Assembly: GCF_028288225.1 (NCBI RefSeq)
Contig: NZ_JAQBOC010000022.1
Span: 62,001 to 126,000, forward strand
Reading direction: 5' to 3'
Source: Mucilaginibacter sp.
GTDB lineage: Bacteria; Bacteroidota; Bacteroidia; Sphingobacteriales; Sphingobacteriaceae
Length of the DNA stretch: 64,000 bases
Part shown: one piece after another, positions 24,434-32,346 of the stretch
Position numbering within the stretch: the stretch's first letter is position 1
Layout: every line of letters starts with the position of its first letter
Program-made: the position numbers and the translations under genes
Notes under the pieces: generated by a model
Database searches by the model: none
Seen by the model: the letters and a program-made list of their open reading frames with translations, nothing else
Told to the model about the DNA's origin: nothing

Positions 24434-26482
24434 ATGATTACAGGTAAGTATAACAGCCTCTTAAGTTTTATTGCAATAGTTTTTTTAGTGGTTCTGCAAT
24501 TTAAAACTGTATTTGCAAAAAAACCTGCAGCACAACAAATCATCCGGATGGAATATGGTATTAGGGGTGTTATTAAGTATGATCTGAAAAGCGGCACCTT
24601 CAGTATTTACAAGGATAACAAAATTGTAATTTACAACGCATATTCTTCGGCCAGGGTAAATAACAGATCAATATCATCAAGAGATTATACCGAAAGAACC
24701 TATAGTCATACAGCTATTATGGACGGTTTTGGCAAAGGACAAAAGTATGTAGTGATTTCAGCAGGAGAAGGCCTGCCCGTTATGAAACAGGTATTTTATG
24801 TTTACCCGGGCAGGGCATTTTTGCTTATGGAAGAAGAATTAAACGGAACTGGCTTAAGGAGCAATTATATGGCTCCTTTAACAGGAAGTTTTATGCCGGT
24901 TAAGGGTGATGTGAGATCATTAATAGCTCCTTTTGATAATGATACTTTTATAAGTTATGACGCAAGGCCCTTTACTGCTTCGGGCATTGATACCAGCGCA
25001 GAGGTTGGGGCTGTATTTGATAACGTGAACCGGAATGGAATTATTGCCGGATCGGTAGAGCATGGCACCTGGAAAACAGGCATCAGGACAGCATCAAACA
25101 TAAAGGCTAATGAAATTGAAGTTTGGGGCGGATATGCTGCAGTAAATGTTACAAGGGATGAAATAGCACATGGAGTAATTACCGGCAAATATCTTAAATC
25201 ACCAAAAATATTTATAGGTTATTTTTCTGACTGGAGAGAAGGCATGGAAGAATATGGCAAAGCTAACCGTATCGCTGATCCGCCGTTTGTTTTTAACTGG
25301 ACAAAGCCTGCACCGGTTGGCTGGAACAGTTGGGGAGTTATGCAAGAAAAAATAACCTATGAAAAAGCTGTAAAGGTTGCAGATTTCTTCGCCGATAGTT
25401 TAGCTTCCCTTCGTACAGGTAATACAGCCTATATTGACCTCGACTCCTATTGGGACAAAATGGTGAAAAACGGTGATTACAGTAAATTAAAGCAGTTTGC
25501 TGATTACTGTAAATCAAAAGGGCTGCAGCCCGGCGTTTATTGGGCGCCTTTTACCGATTGGGGGCATAAGGCCGGCCCGGATAGGAAGGTTGAAGGCAGC
25601 AATTACAAATATGGAGACTTATGGGCCAGGGTTGGTAATGGTTATCATGATATTGACGGAGCAAGAGCATTGGATCCTACCCATCCCGGTACGCAGCAAC
25701 GCATCGATTATTTTATAGGCCATTTAAAGGCCTGCGGATTTAAAATGATCAAAATTGATTTTTTGGGCCATGCTGCAATAGAAGCAAATAAATTTTATGA
25801 TACTACTGTAACTACAGGGATGCAGGCCTACCGTAAGGGAATGGAATATCTGGTTAAGCAACTCGACGGTCAAATGCTGATATATGCTGCTATTTCACCA
25901 AGCCTGGCAACCGGAAGATATGTACATTCACGGCGCATTGCATGTGATGCCTTCCAAACCATAGCTCATACCAAATACACGCTGAATAGTGTTACTTATG
26001 GATGGTGGCAAACCTGGTTGTACAACTACATTGATGCAGATCACGTTGTTTTAGATCATCAGTCAGAAGGTGAAAACCGGGCGCGTATGTTATCATCTAT
26101 AGTTACCGGAACATTTATTACCGGGGATGATTTTTCAGAACATGGCCCGTGGTCAGTACGTGCAAGGCAATGGTATCAAAATAAAGAACTACTTAAAATT
26201 ATTGGAAACGGAAAAGCATTTAAGCCCGCAGATGGGAACGTTGGTAAAGGCGCATCAAATATATTTAGCCGGCGGATAGGAGCATACCTGTACCTGGCTG
26301 TTTTTAATTATGATGCAGATCCCAAAACCTTTATAATCGACACAAAGCGGATTGGATTATCTCCTCACCATTTATATAAGGGTGTTGAATTATTGCAGGG
26401 AAATAAGATATCCCTTAATGATTCAGCTCAGATAAATTTGGCAGGCGCTGATGCTATATTATTCAAAATTAAAATCAATTAA
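24434..26482 (+). CDS. Exported clan GH-D glycosidase (GH27/GH36-like, alpha-galactosidase type)
   Basis: The 682-residue protein has a signal peptide (ends near AFAKK, residue 30), an N-terminal beta-sandwich of about 280 residues, a TIM barrel beginning at PVGWNSWG (near residue 294), and a C-terminal beta domain. GWNSW and KIDFLG, with likely nucleophile Asp442, are clan GH-D motifs. Asp505 in SRRIACD is a candidate acid/base. Known members mostly cleave alpha-galactosides, though other specificities exist. It begins 18 bases after GH95, so the two are co-transcribed and probably act on one periplasmic glycan with the upstream esterase. Confidence 0.82.
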   Translation: MITGKYNSLLSFIAIVFLVVLQFKTVFAKKPAAQQIIRMEYGIRGVIKYDLKSGTFSIYKDNKIVIYNAYSSARVNNRSISSRDYTERTYSHTAIMDGFGKGQKYVVISAGEGLPVMKQVFYVYPGRAFLLMEEELNGTGLRSNYMAPLTGSFMPVKGDVRSLIAPFDNDTFISYDARPFTASGIDTSAEVGAVFDNVNRNGIIAGSVEHGTWKTGIRTASNIKANEIEVWGGYAAVNVTRDEIAHGVITGKYLKSPKIFIGYFSDWREGMEEYGKANRIADPPFVFNWTKPAPVGWNSWGVMQEKITYEKAVKVADFFADSLASLRTGNTAYIDLDSYWDKMVKNGDYSKLKQFADYCKSKGLQPGVYWAPFTDWGHKAGPDRKVEGSNYKYGDLWARVGNGYHDIDGARALDPTHPGTQQRIDYFIGHLKACGFKMIKIDFLGHAAIEANKFYDTTVTTGMQAYRKGMEYLVKQLDGQMLIYAAISPSLATGRYVHSRRIACDAFQTIAHTKYTLNSVTYGWWQTWLYNYIDADHVVLDHQSEGENRARMLSSIVTGTFITGDDFSEHGPWSVRARQWYQNKELLKIIGNGKAFKPADGNVGKGASNIFSRRIGAYLYLAVFNYDADPKTFIIDTKRIGLSPHHLYKGVELLQGNKISLNDSAQINLAGADAILFKIKIN

Positions 26483-26521
26483 ACGGGTATTAGTAACTGC
26501 ATAATTATATAAAGTTCTCTC

Positions 26522-27553
26522 TCATCCCGTGGTAGATTCCCTTATAACAAGTTTGGACGGTATAATGATATGCTCTTCTTCCAGCTTGATATAATTATGT
26601 GATAAATACTCAAAAAGCAGTGCACCGGCTTTTTGCCCCATTTCATAAGCTGGCTGTAAAATGGTTGTAAGAGGAGGGTTTAAAACCGGAGCCGTGATCT
26701 GGTTAGTAAAACAAGCAATCTTTATGTCATTTGGTATGCGGAGTTTGATTTCATGACATGCGAGATAAGCTGAGGTTGCCAGGTGCTCAACAGTTAACAA
26801 AAGGCCATCCGGCCGGGCAGAGATCAGGTGATCCCTGATCAGGGCAATATTTTCATCAGTATACTTATTTACACAGTAAATTAAATTTGAGCCATCGCTG
26901 GTAATTGCCATGTCTGACAACGCTTTCTTGTAGCCTTCTTCTCTTGAAGAGAAGATAGAAACATATCCCTGAACCGTTATCAGTGAGATATTTTTACATC
27001 CCTGCGCAATCATGTGGCTTGCGGCAATATAAGCACTATTGAAATCATCTGTTGTAACACTCGCAGCAGAAAGCTGGGCGCAATCCCGGTCAAAAAAAAC
27101 TATTGGCATACCAGCCTGCTGCAATTTGCTGATATGAGCGGTATCACTGGTATTGCTTGCGACGGATATAAGTATGCCATCTACCCGGCCGCTTGTAAAT
27201 TCGTTAAGAATACTTACTTCACGTTCATAACTATCATGCGTCAGATAAATCAGGAAGTGATATTTTTCTTTGCCTGCGATACTTTCGATGCCATTAATAA
27301 CCTGACTGAAAAAACTGTCAGCTATTTCAGGAATCACTATAGCTATGGTATTGCTGAGGTGTTTTCTCAGACTGCTTGCGTGTGGATTAGTAACATAATT
27401 TAACCGGCTGGCAGCCTCTTTAACCCTGGATTTAGTTTGATCACTGATATCATAGCTGTCTCTTAATGCTTTAGAGATTGTGGCAGTTGACAGATTCAGC
27501 ACTTTAGCAAGTGCTTTCATATTGATCTTTTTATCATCAGTGTTGTCTTCCAT
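26522..27553 (-). CDS. LacI-family transcriptional regulator
   Basis: A 343-residue LacI/GalR protein: helix-turn-helix MKALAKVLNLSTATISKALR with the hinge helix at residues 12-65, and a periplasmic-binding-protein-like effector domain from about 70 to 335 (IAIVIPEIADSFFSQVINGIE; DGILISVAS; FFDRD). It converges on the GH95/GH-D operon and is divergent from the inositol oxygenase gene. A perfect palindrome lies in the shared intergenic region at 27685-27712, so it probably controls that gene and itself. It might also respond to a sugar from the adjacent locus. The effector cannot be read. Confidence 0.92.
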   Translation of the reverse strand: MEDNTDDKKINMKALAKVLNLSTATISKALRDSYDISDQTKSRVKEAASRLNYVTNPHASSLRKHLSNTIAIVIPEIADSFFSQVINGIESIAGKEKYHFLIYLTHDSYEREVSILNEFTSGRVDGILISVASNTSDTAHISKLQQAGMPIVFFDRDCAQLSAASVTTDDFNSAYIAASHMIAQGCKNISLITVQGYVSIFSSREEGYKKALSDMAITSDGSNLIYCVNKYTDENIALIRDHLISARPDGLLLTVEHLATSAYLACHEIKLRIPNDIKIACFTNQITAPVLNPPLTTILQPAYEMGQKAGALLFEYLSHNYIKLEEEHIIIPSKLVIRESTTG

Positions 27554-27684
27554 CTTTATTTATAGTAATTCAGGTATCTGGAAATTTAAAAATTCACTTT
27601 GCGATAAAACCAAGAGCGTTTAAACTGGCGAAGCAATATAAAAAACGCGACTGAATAATTCACTATTTTATCTTTTTAACCTTG

Positions 27685-27712
27685 TTATTTACTTAAACGA
27701 TTAAGTAAATAA
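27685..27712. promoter_or_regulatory. Perfect 12-4-12 palindrome, likely LacI-type operator
   Basis: TTATTTACTTAA (27685-27696) and TTAAGTAAATAA (27701-27712) are exact reverse complements around ACGA. The core TTAAACGATTAA carries the central CG typical of LacI-family operators. A -7-like TAACTTTT lies at 27734-27741, so the palindrome overlaps the expected -33 region of the inositol oxygenase promoter, consistent with repression. Confidence 0.75.
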
Positions 27713-27806
27713 ATTCAACCCTTTTACAAAAAGTAACTTTTTAAATCAGGAAATTTGATTCAAAGCCTTAAGAATTATTACCAATTATTCTTTTAATTTA
27801 ATTATC

Positions 27807-28688
27807 ATGAGCAAGATCATTCATACACAGGATCAGAATCCGTTGGCATCTATTGAAGAATGGGAAGAAGATCTTTTGATTCGTTATCCTGATGCGGAAA
27901 CAATTGCGGCTGGACGGGATACAGCAGCCTTTCGTAATTATGAAACTACACTTAAAGATACAGTAAGGGAATTTTATCGTTTACAGCACATCAATCAAAC
28001 TTATGATTTTGTTCTTCAAAAAAAGGAGCAATATTTAAAGTTTGACAAAAAGGAAATGTCAATATGGGAAGCATTTGATTTTTTAAATCAACTGGTTGAC
28101 GATTCCGATCCTGATACTGATCTGGATCAGCTTCAGCATTTGCTGCAAACTTCAGAAGCTATTCGTGCTGATGGGCATCCGGACTGGATGGTACTTACAG
28201 GCCTGTTTCATGATTTAGGGAAAGTTCTTTGTTTATTTGGTGAACCACAATGGGCAGTTGTAGGCGATAGTTACCCTGTAGGTTGCGCTTTCTCGGACAA
28301 AATTGTTTTTCCTGAATATTTTAAAGACAACAAAGACAACGATGACCCTCGTTATAATACTAAGTATGGTGTTTATGAACCGAACTGCGGCTTGGAAAAT
28401 GTGCACATGACCTGGGGCCATGACGAATATATTTATCATTTAATGAAACCTTATCTTCCCGAGCAGGCGCTATATATGCTCCGGTATCATTCCTTTTACC
28501 CGCAACACAGGGAAAACGCTTATAGCCATCTAATGACGCCGCACGACCATCGTTTATTTAAATCGGTGGCACAATTTAATCCCTATGATCTTTACTCAAA
28601 AAGTTCTGTGCCTCCTGATTGGAATAAATTACGGCCATATTATGAAGATCTCGTTGCCAAATACTTACCAGCTACCTTGAAATTTTAA
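27807..28688 (+). CDS. Myo-inositol oxygenase
   Basis: The 293-residue protein matches inositol oxygenases, di-iron HD-domain enzymes that cleave myo-inositol with O2 to D-glucuronate. All six iron ligands known from the mammalian enzyme have counterparts: His111, His135, Asp136 (LFHDLGK), His205 (WGHDEY), His228 (RYHSF) and Asp261 (NPYDLYSK). Length and collinearity with eukaryotic enzymes are striking, and the family is scattered in bacteria, so ancient transfer is likely. No signal peptide. It is divergent from a LacI regulator with a palindrome between them. No uronate isomerase or other inositol gene is adjacent. Confidence 0.95.
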   Translation: MSKIIHTQDQNPLASIEEWEEDLLIRYPDAETIAAGRDTAAFRNYETTLKDTVREFYRLQHINQTYDFVLQKKEQYLKFDKKEMSIWEAFDFLNQLVDDSDPDTDLDQLQHLLQTSEAIRADGHPDWMVLTGLFHDLGKVLCLFGEPQWAVVGDSYPVGCAFSDKIVFPEYFKDNKDNDDPRYNTKYGVYEPNCGLENVHMTWGHDEYIYHLMKPYLPEQALYMLRYHSFYPQHRENAYSHLMTPHDHRLFKSVAQFNPYDLYSKSSVPPDWNKLRPYYEDLVAKYLPATLKF

Positions 28689-28918
28689 AGTAACTGATAA
28701 ATTATATTACTAATAGATAACCGGAAATAATAAACCAGGGCAATTGATCCCGGTGTGATCTGCAGGATTATGTGATTTTTACAAAGTGCTCAGCAACGTT
28801 GTTTAGCTGCAAAAGGTAGTAAAGAAAGATTGGGAAGTCCTGTATCCTGCCAGGATTCTTAAGATTAAGGTTTGAAAGTGACAGTTCAGATCAAAGTTTT
28901 AAAACTGTAGATCTGGCT

Positions 28919-29263
28919 TTATCTTGTGATCATTTCATTAAATGTTTCTAGTAGTTGAAGGTATTTGTTTTTCCAAATTTCATTTTCTTTTGAACTATAT
29001 TTCGCAATATAGCTAACTTGTGAATCAGGCACCTGATGAATGATTTTAAAATCCTCACTTTTAAAGATTTCGGGAAATTCCTGTGAGAAATCATGTCTTA
29101 TTATACACCCAATTTTATATATTACTTCATTTTTTAAATGCTTTTGATTAAACCAGTTGTAAATAGATCTTCTGTTTACATTTGTGGCCCTTGCCAGGTC
29201 ACTAATACAATAACCATTTTTTCGTACCCTATATTCAACAATCTGACCGTAATGTTTGTCCAT
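28919..29263 (-). CDS. Small helix-turn-helix protein, copy 1 of a paralogous pair
   Basis: The 114-residue protein begins MDKHYGQIVEYRVRKNGY. Residues about 16-42 look like a helix-turn-helix (ISDLARATNVNRRSIYNWF), followed by a predicted all-alpha C-terminal region with Lys/Glu-rich helix. About two thirds of its first 72 residues match the protein at 30803-31153. It is probably a DNA-binding regulator of the XRE or similar type. A role in polysaccharide cluster control is suggested only by position. The upstream region is AT-rich with an AATTAA-rich inverted repeat that might be an autoregulatory site. Confidence 0.75.
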   Translation of the reverse strand: MDKHYGQIVEYRVRKNGYCISDLARATNVNRRSIYNWFNQKHLKNEVIYKIGCIIRHDFSQEFPEIFKSEDFKIIHQVPDSQVSYIAKYSSKENEIWKNKYLQLLETFNEMITR

Positions 29264-29940
29264 GGTATTTAATTAAATTATTAATTGAAACTATAAAAGT
29301 ATTTCTCATTTGTAAAATGTATTAAGTTAAGAAAGCGCCTATTTGTGGCAAAAGTTGACACATATAATATAAATTTATTATAACTAAATTACAATTATTT
29401 AATTAAAAATCAATTTACTGATAATTATTATATTAATTTTTTAACGGGTTTTATAATTATGTAATTCGAAAAAGAAAATCGGCAAGTATTTTATAAATAT
29501 TATTTAAGTGATTTATAAGAAGTCCGGAGTTGCATAAAAAACTCCAAATCAATATAAAATAAGCCAGTATTGACCCAGCGTATTTTATTGGCAAATAATT
29601 TAATTTGTAAATTATGAAATTTTATTTATAGGCTTACGGGGCAAATTTACATTATAAAACGAGAAAAATTTTGTATTAAAATCCCCATAAAACGTACAAT
29701 ATCGTTCTCACATTGGCTGGTTTCAGTAAGTTTAATCCCAGGTTGAAACATTGCCATAAAATTCTTCTCTCTCTTAAATAACTTTCAACGTAGAAGAATT
29801 TACAGAGCTTTATGCTTTGGAAGATAATATTATATATTATCAAATATTTACATATTTTCTCAATATGATATACACTTTCTTTCAAACATTATATCTGCTG
29901 TTTAGATGCTTTACTTTTACTATAAATAAAATGTATGGCT
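29264..29940. other. Long AT-rich intergenic region, no gene recognised
   Basis: Apart from a small hairpin GGAGTT/AACTCC near 29527-29546 and a possible 69-codon minus-strand frame at 29676-29885 that I reject, nothing is supported. It separates the first HTH gene from the lipoprotein gene and may include both their promoters. Confidence 0.5.
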
Positions 29941-30390
29941 ATGAAAAAAATCAACAAAAATTTAAATTGGAGCAAACCTATAAACTTGAGCGTAGGTACT
30001 TTCCCGGCATTATCTTACAATGCAAAAAGAGTTTGTTTATTATTGTATACAGTTATTTTGCTTTCTGGTCTGGGGTGTAAAAAAAACAATTCCGTGGCAG
30101 ACCAAAGCTCTTACTATGGATATGGTAAATTAGTTGTAACATGTGGTGGAAAATGTCATGTATTATTTGGAGTTCCAGACAAAATGAATGCATATGATAT
30201 TGACTCAACCACAGCAACCTATTCCTTTAGATACCAAACAAAATATGATCTTGATATAACGATAACCCCAACGGATAAAGATCAAAGTATTTCCATGGCT
30301 GTTTACAGTAGGGAAGAGAAACAAATCTTTCATAATACAGTAAATCAAAAGGTCGGGGTGCCCTGGCATTCAACAATACTTGTGCCTTAA
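29941..30390 (+). CDS. Small lipoprotein or exported protein of unknown function
   Basis: From ATG 29941 the protein has 149 residues, with a long basic N-terminal stretch, then a hydrophobic segment ending in LLSGLGCKK, a lipobox, so it is probably a lipoprotein. The mature part begins KKNNSVADQSSYYGYGKLVVT and contains two close cysteines (CGGKC). The rest looks like a small beta-sandwich (YSFRYQTKYDLDITITPTDKD). I do not recognise a family. It lies between the two paralogous HTH genes on the opposite strand and upstream of the polysaccharide cluster. Two Met codons (29935 and 29941) compete as the start. Confidence 0.65.
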   Translation: MKKINKNLNWSKPINLSVGTFPALSYNAKRVCLLLYTVILLSGLGCKKNNSVADQSSYYGYGKLVVTCGGKCHVLFGVPDKMNAYDIDSTTATYSFRYQTKYDLDITITPTDKDQSISMAVYSREEKQIFHNTVNQKVGVPWHSTILVP

Positions 30391-30431
30391 GCTGTCAATT
30401 AACTTTATTGCTTTAATTAAGTAAGGTAACT

Positions 30432-30551
30432 ACTAGTGTTGTGGCACATATAAATTGACGTTTAGTCCTGAGTCAAAAGTCTTAAGTTCTAAGTCAGAAA
30501 AAGGCAAAATTTGACTTACTTACGACTAAATACTGTTGACTTAACACTAGT
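30432..30551. repeat. Palindromic repeat element of about 120 bp with 9-bp inverted ends
   Basis: ACTAGTGTT (30432-30440) and AACACTAGT (30543-30551) are perfect inverted ends. Inside, TTTAGTC/GACTAAA and TAAGTCA/TGACTTA form further inverted pairs, and the text is rich in AGTC/CTTAAG words like the block inside aroA at 2950-3026. No frame is open across it. The rest of the 30391-30802 gap has no supported gene. It is best read as a non-coding dispersed element (MITE-like), with no visible target duplication. Confidence 0.65.
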
Positions 30552-30802
30552 GTATACTTTACTTAATTAAATTTATAATGGCTGCAGATTAATAAAAATC
30601 AATTCAGGTCATTTAATTATGTTTGAAATTTCACAGCAACACTTACCTAAACTGAGTATTGTTATTGCGAATCAACCTGAATTGTAAATAAAGTTATAAA
30701 GAAAAAAATGTCCTTTTGAATTTTGCGGAAAGCCTACTTGTTTAAGCAAATTATATAACCTTCCATACTAACCAGGAAAGTTGATTTTTATTAAGACCAG
30801 AC

Positions 30803-31153
30803 TCATTGTCCACTCTCAATTCTGTTCCTTAAAAGATTGTTGTATTTTTCCAAAAGTTCAATATACTTATCTTTCCATAATGGGGGATTTGAAGAGTCCC
30901 AAATTGAAAAACCGTTTAAACCCGGTAGATTTTGACTGAAGTCTTCCTTTCTGAATAACTCAGGAAATTCAACTGAAAAATCATGGTTTAATATTATTCC
31001 TATTTGATAAATTATTTCTTGTTTTAAATATTTTTGATTAAACCAGTTATAAACAGACCTTCTGTTCATATGTGTTAAACGGGCCAATTCACTTATACTG
31101 AACCCTTTTTTTCTTATAACTAATTCAACTATTTGACCGTAATGCTTGTCCAT
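30803..31153 (-). CDS. Small helix-turn-helix protein, copy 2 of a paralogous pair
   Basis: At 116 residues it is the paralogue of the gene at 28919-29263. Shared words include MDKHYGQIVE, NRRS(I/V)YNWFNQK and HDFS.EFPE.F..EDF. The helix-turn-helix is at about residues 16-42 (ISELARLTHMNRRSVYNWF), and the C-termini differ from about residue 75. It lies 123 bases downstream of the UpxY-like gene on the same strand, so co-transcription is possible. A regulatory role for the adjacent exopolysaccharide genes is plausible but not shown. Confidence 0.75.
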   Translation of the reverse strand: MDKHYGQIVELVIRKKGFSISELARLTHMNRRSVYNWFNQKYLKQEIIYQIGIILNHDFSVEFPELFRKEDFSQNLPGLNGFSIWDSSNPPLWKDKYIELLEKYNNLLRNRIESGQ

Positions 31154-31276
31154 AACTAATTTTAATTATTCAATTAAGACTAATATGCGGTTGACTTATT
31201 AAGAAGGAATCATAGTTTTCACTTATTTAGTTCCATATTTAAATTATAAGCCTAATTACTTATTAATTCTACTTTT

Positions 31277-31813
31277 TTAATTAATTGAAGACGATAATAA
31301 CTGCTGACTCGTAAAGGAAAGTTGCTTTTGATTTATTTTTACGGTTAATGCACAATTAATATTGTCGAGGATCATCACAACTGATCGGCCTTGTATTTTT
31401 GAAACTTCCCCTTCGTGGTTCAAAAGCGGACCGTTTGTTACTTTTACAATGTCTCCAACGTTAATATTTTTTAAAGAAATAGTTTTAATGTCAGTGTATT
31501 CATTCACTATTGTACGTATGCGTTCAATTTCATTATCTTTCATTGTTGCTGGCTTGCCACAATAAGATATAAAATTGATAACACCTGAAGTTTGCATCAC
31601 CCTGGCTCGTTCATATGCATTTATGTGTACAAATAGGTAAGATTGAAATAACGGGATTTCAATAATTTTATTTCTGTCAACCCATTGCCTGGTTGTTTTT
31701 ACAAGTGGACAAAAAGAATTAATCTTTTGATTTTTTAGTAACCGGTCAACTTTTTTTTCACATCTCGATCGGGTATAAAGAACCATCCAATTTTTTATCT
31801 CAGCTTCTTTCAT
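31277..31813 (-). CDS. UpxY/NusG-like transcription antiterminator
   Basis: The 178-residue protein has a NusG N-terminal domain (WMVLYTRSRCEKKVDRLL at about 9-26; IPLFQSYLFVHI near 55-66) and a C-terminal KOW-type region (VGDIVKVTNGPLLNHEGEVSKIQG). Relatives of the UpxY type bind the 5' leaders of polysaccharide operons in Bacteroides and let RNA polymerase read through. In Bacteroides this gene is usually first in its own operon. Here it is transcribed away from the cluster, across a 533-base divergent region. It could act in trans on the cluster's long leader. Confidence 0.88.
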   Translation of the reverse strand: MKEAEIKNWMVLYTRSRCEKKVDRLLKNQKINSFCPLVKTTRQWVDRNKIIEIPLFQSYLFVHINAYERARVMQTSGVINFISYCGKPATMKDNEIERIRTIVNEYTDIKTISLKNINVGDIVKVTNGPLLNHEGEVSKIQGRSVVMILDNINCALTVKINQKQLSFTSQQLLSSSIN

Positions 31814-31972
31814 AGTTTCAGTAGGGTTAAATGTTTGATGTTTTACTGCTGTTAATTTAAAATAAACTCACTCTTTATTAACTATCATGAAACAGCACAT
31901 TTTTATTCTAAGGTAAAATAAATGAAAGAATGATTTCAAATGCGTGAAGAGTTGTGTCGGAATTTGTGCAAT

Positions 31973-32096
31973 TATGTGAAATAAAAAATGTGATTTTCAC
32001 AACATTTGTGAAATAATGTGAAATAGCATTTTTAAACTATTTATAGTTCAAATCCACTCTGAAAAAGCAAATTCTCACATTTTCACAAATTGTGCA
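31973..32096 (+). promoter_or_regulatory. Cluster of TGTGAAA/TTTCACA motifs upstream of the polysaccharide region
   Basis: Within 31814-32346 the words TGTGAA(A) or TTTCACA recur at 31975, 32008 and 32018, with TGTGATTTTCACA at 31989-32001 and a reverse-orientation pair CTCACATTTTCACA near 32074-32087, followed by TTGTGCACAA. The TTGTGAAAT-AATGTGAAAT pair at 32006-32024 has near copies about 10 bp apart, and almost the same pair recurs at 62531-62550. No gene is supported in the rest of this 533-base region. It probably holds the divergent upxY and 32347 promoters. Confidence 0.6.
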
Positions 32097-32346
32097 CAAC
32101 AAACGTTCAGGGGCGGTTTTATTTCCGTATTATAATTAAACTTGTTATATCTGAAATGCAAACGTTCTTCATGACAGACCCGATTTGTTACTGAGAAAGC
32201 GGAGCCATATCTAAAAGTTTGATTATTATTAATTGTTATCTCAAAAAGGTTATTCAAAGCCCAAAGGTTTAAAATATTTGCGCATTCCAATATCAGGTAT
32301 AGCTGTTAAAAATCACCCAAAGATTATGAATTAAAGCATAAAGTTT

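Noticed and set aside
29676..29885. A 69-codon minus-strand frame in the long gap after the first HTH gene
   Set aside because: It has no recognisable features and overlaps AT-rich sequence with poor coding character.
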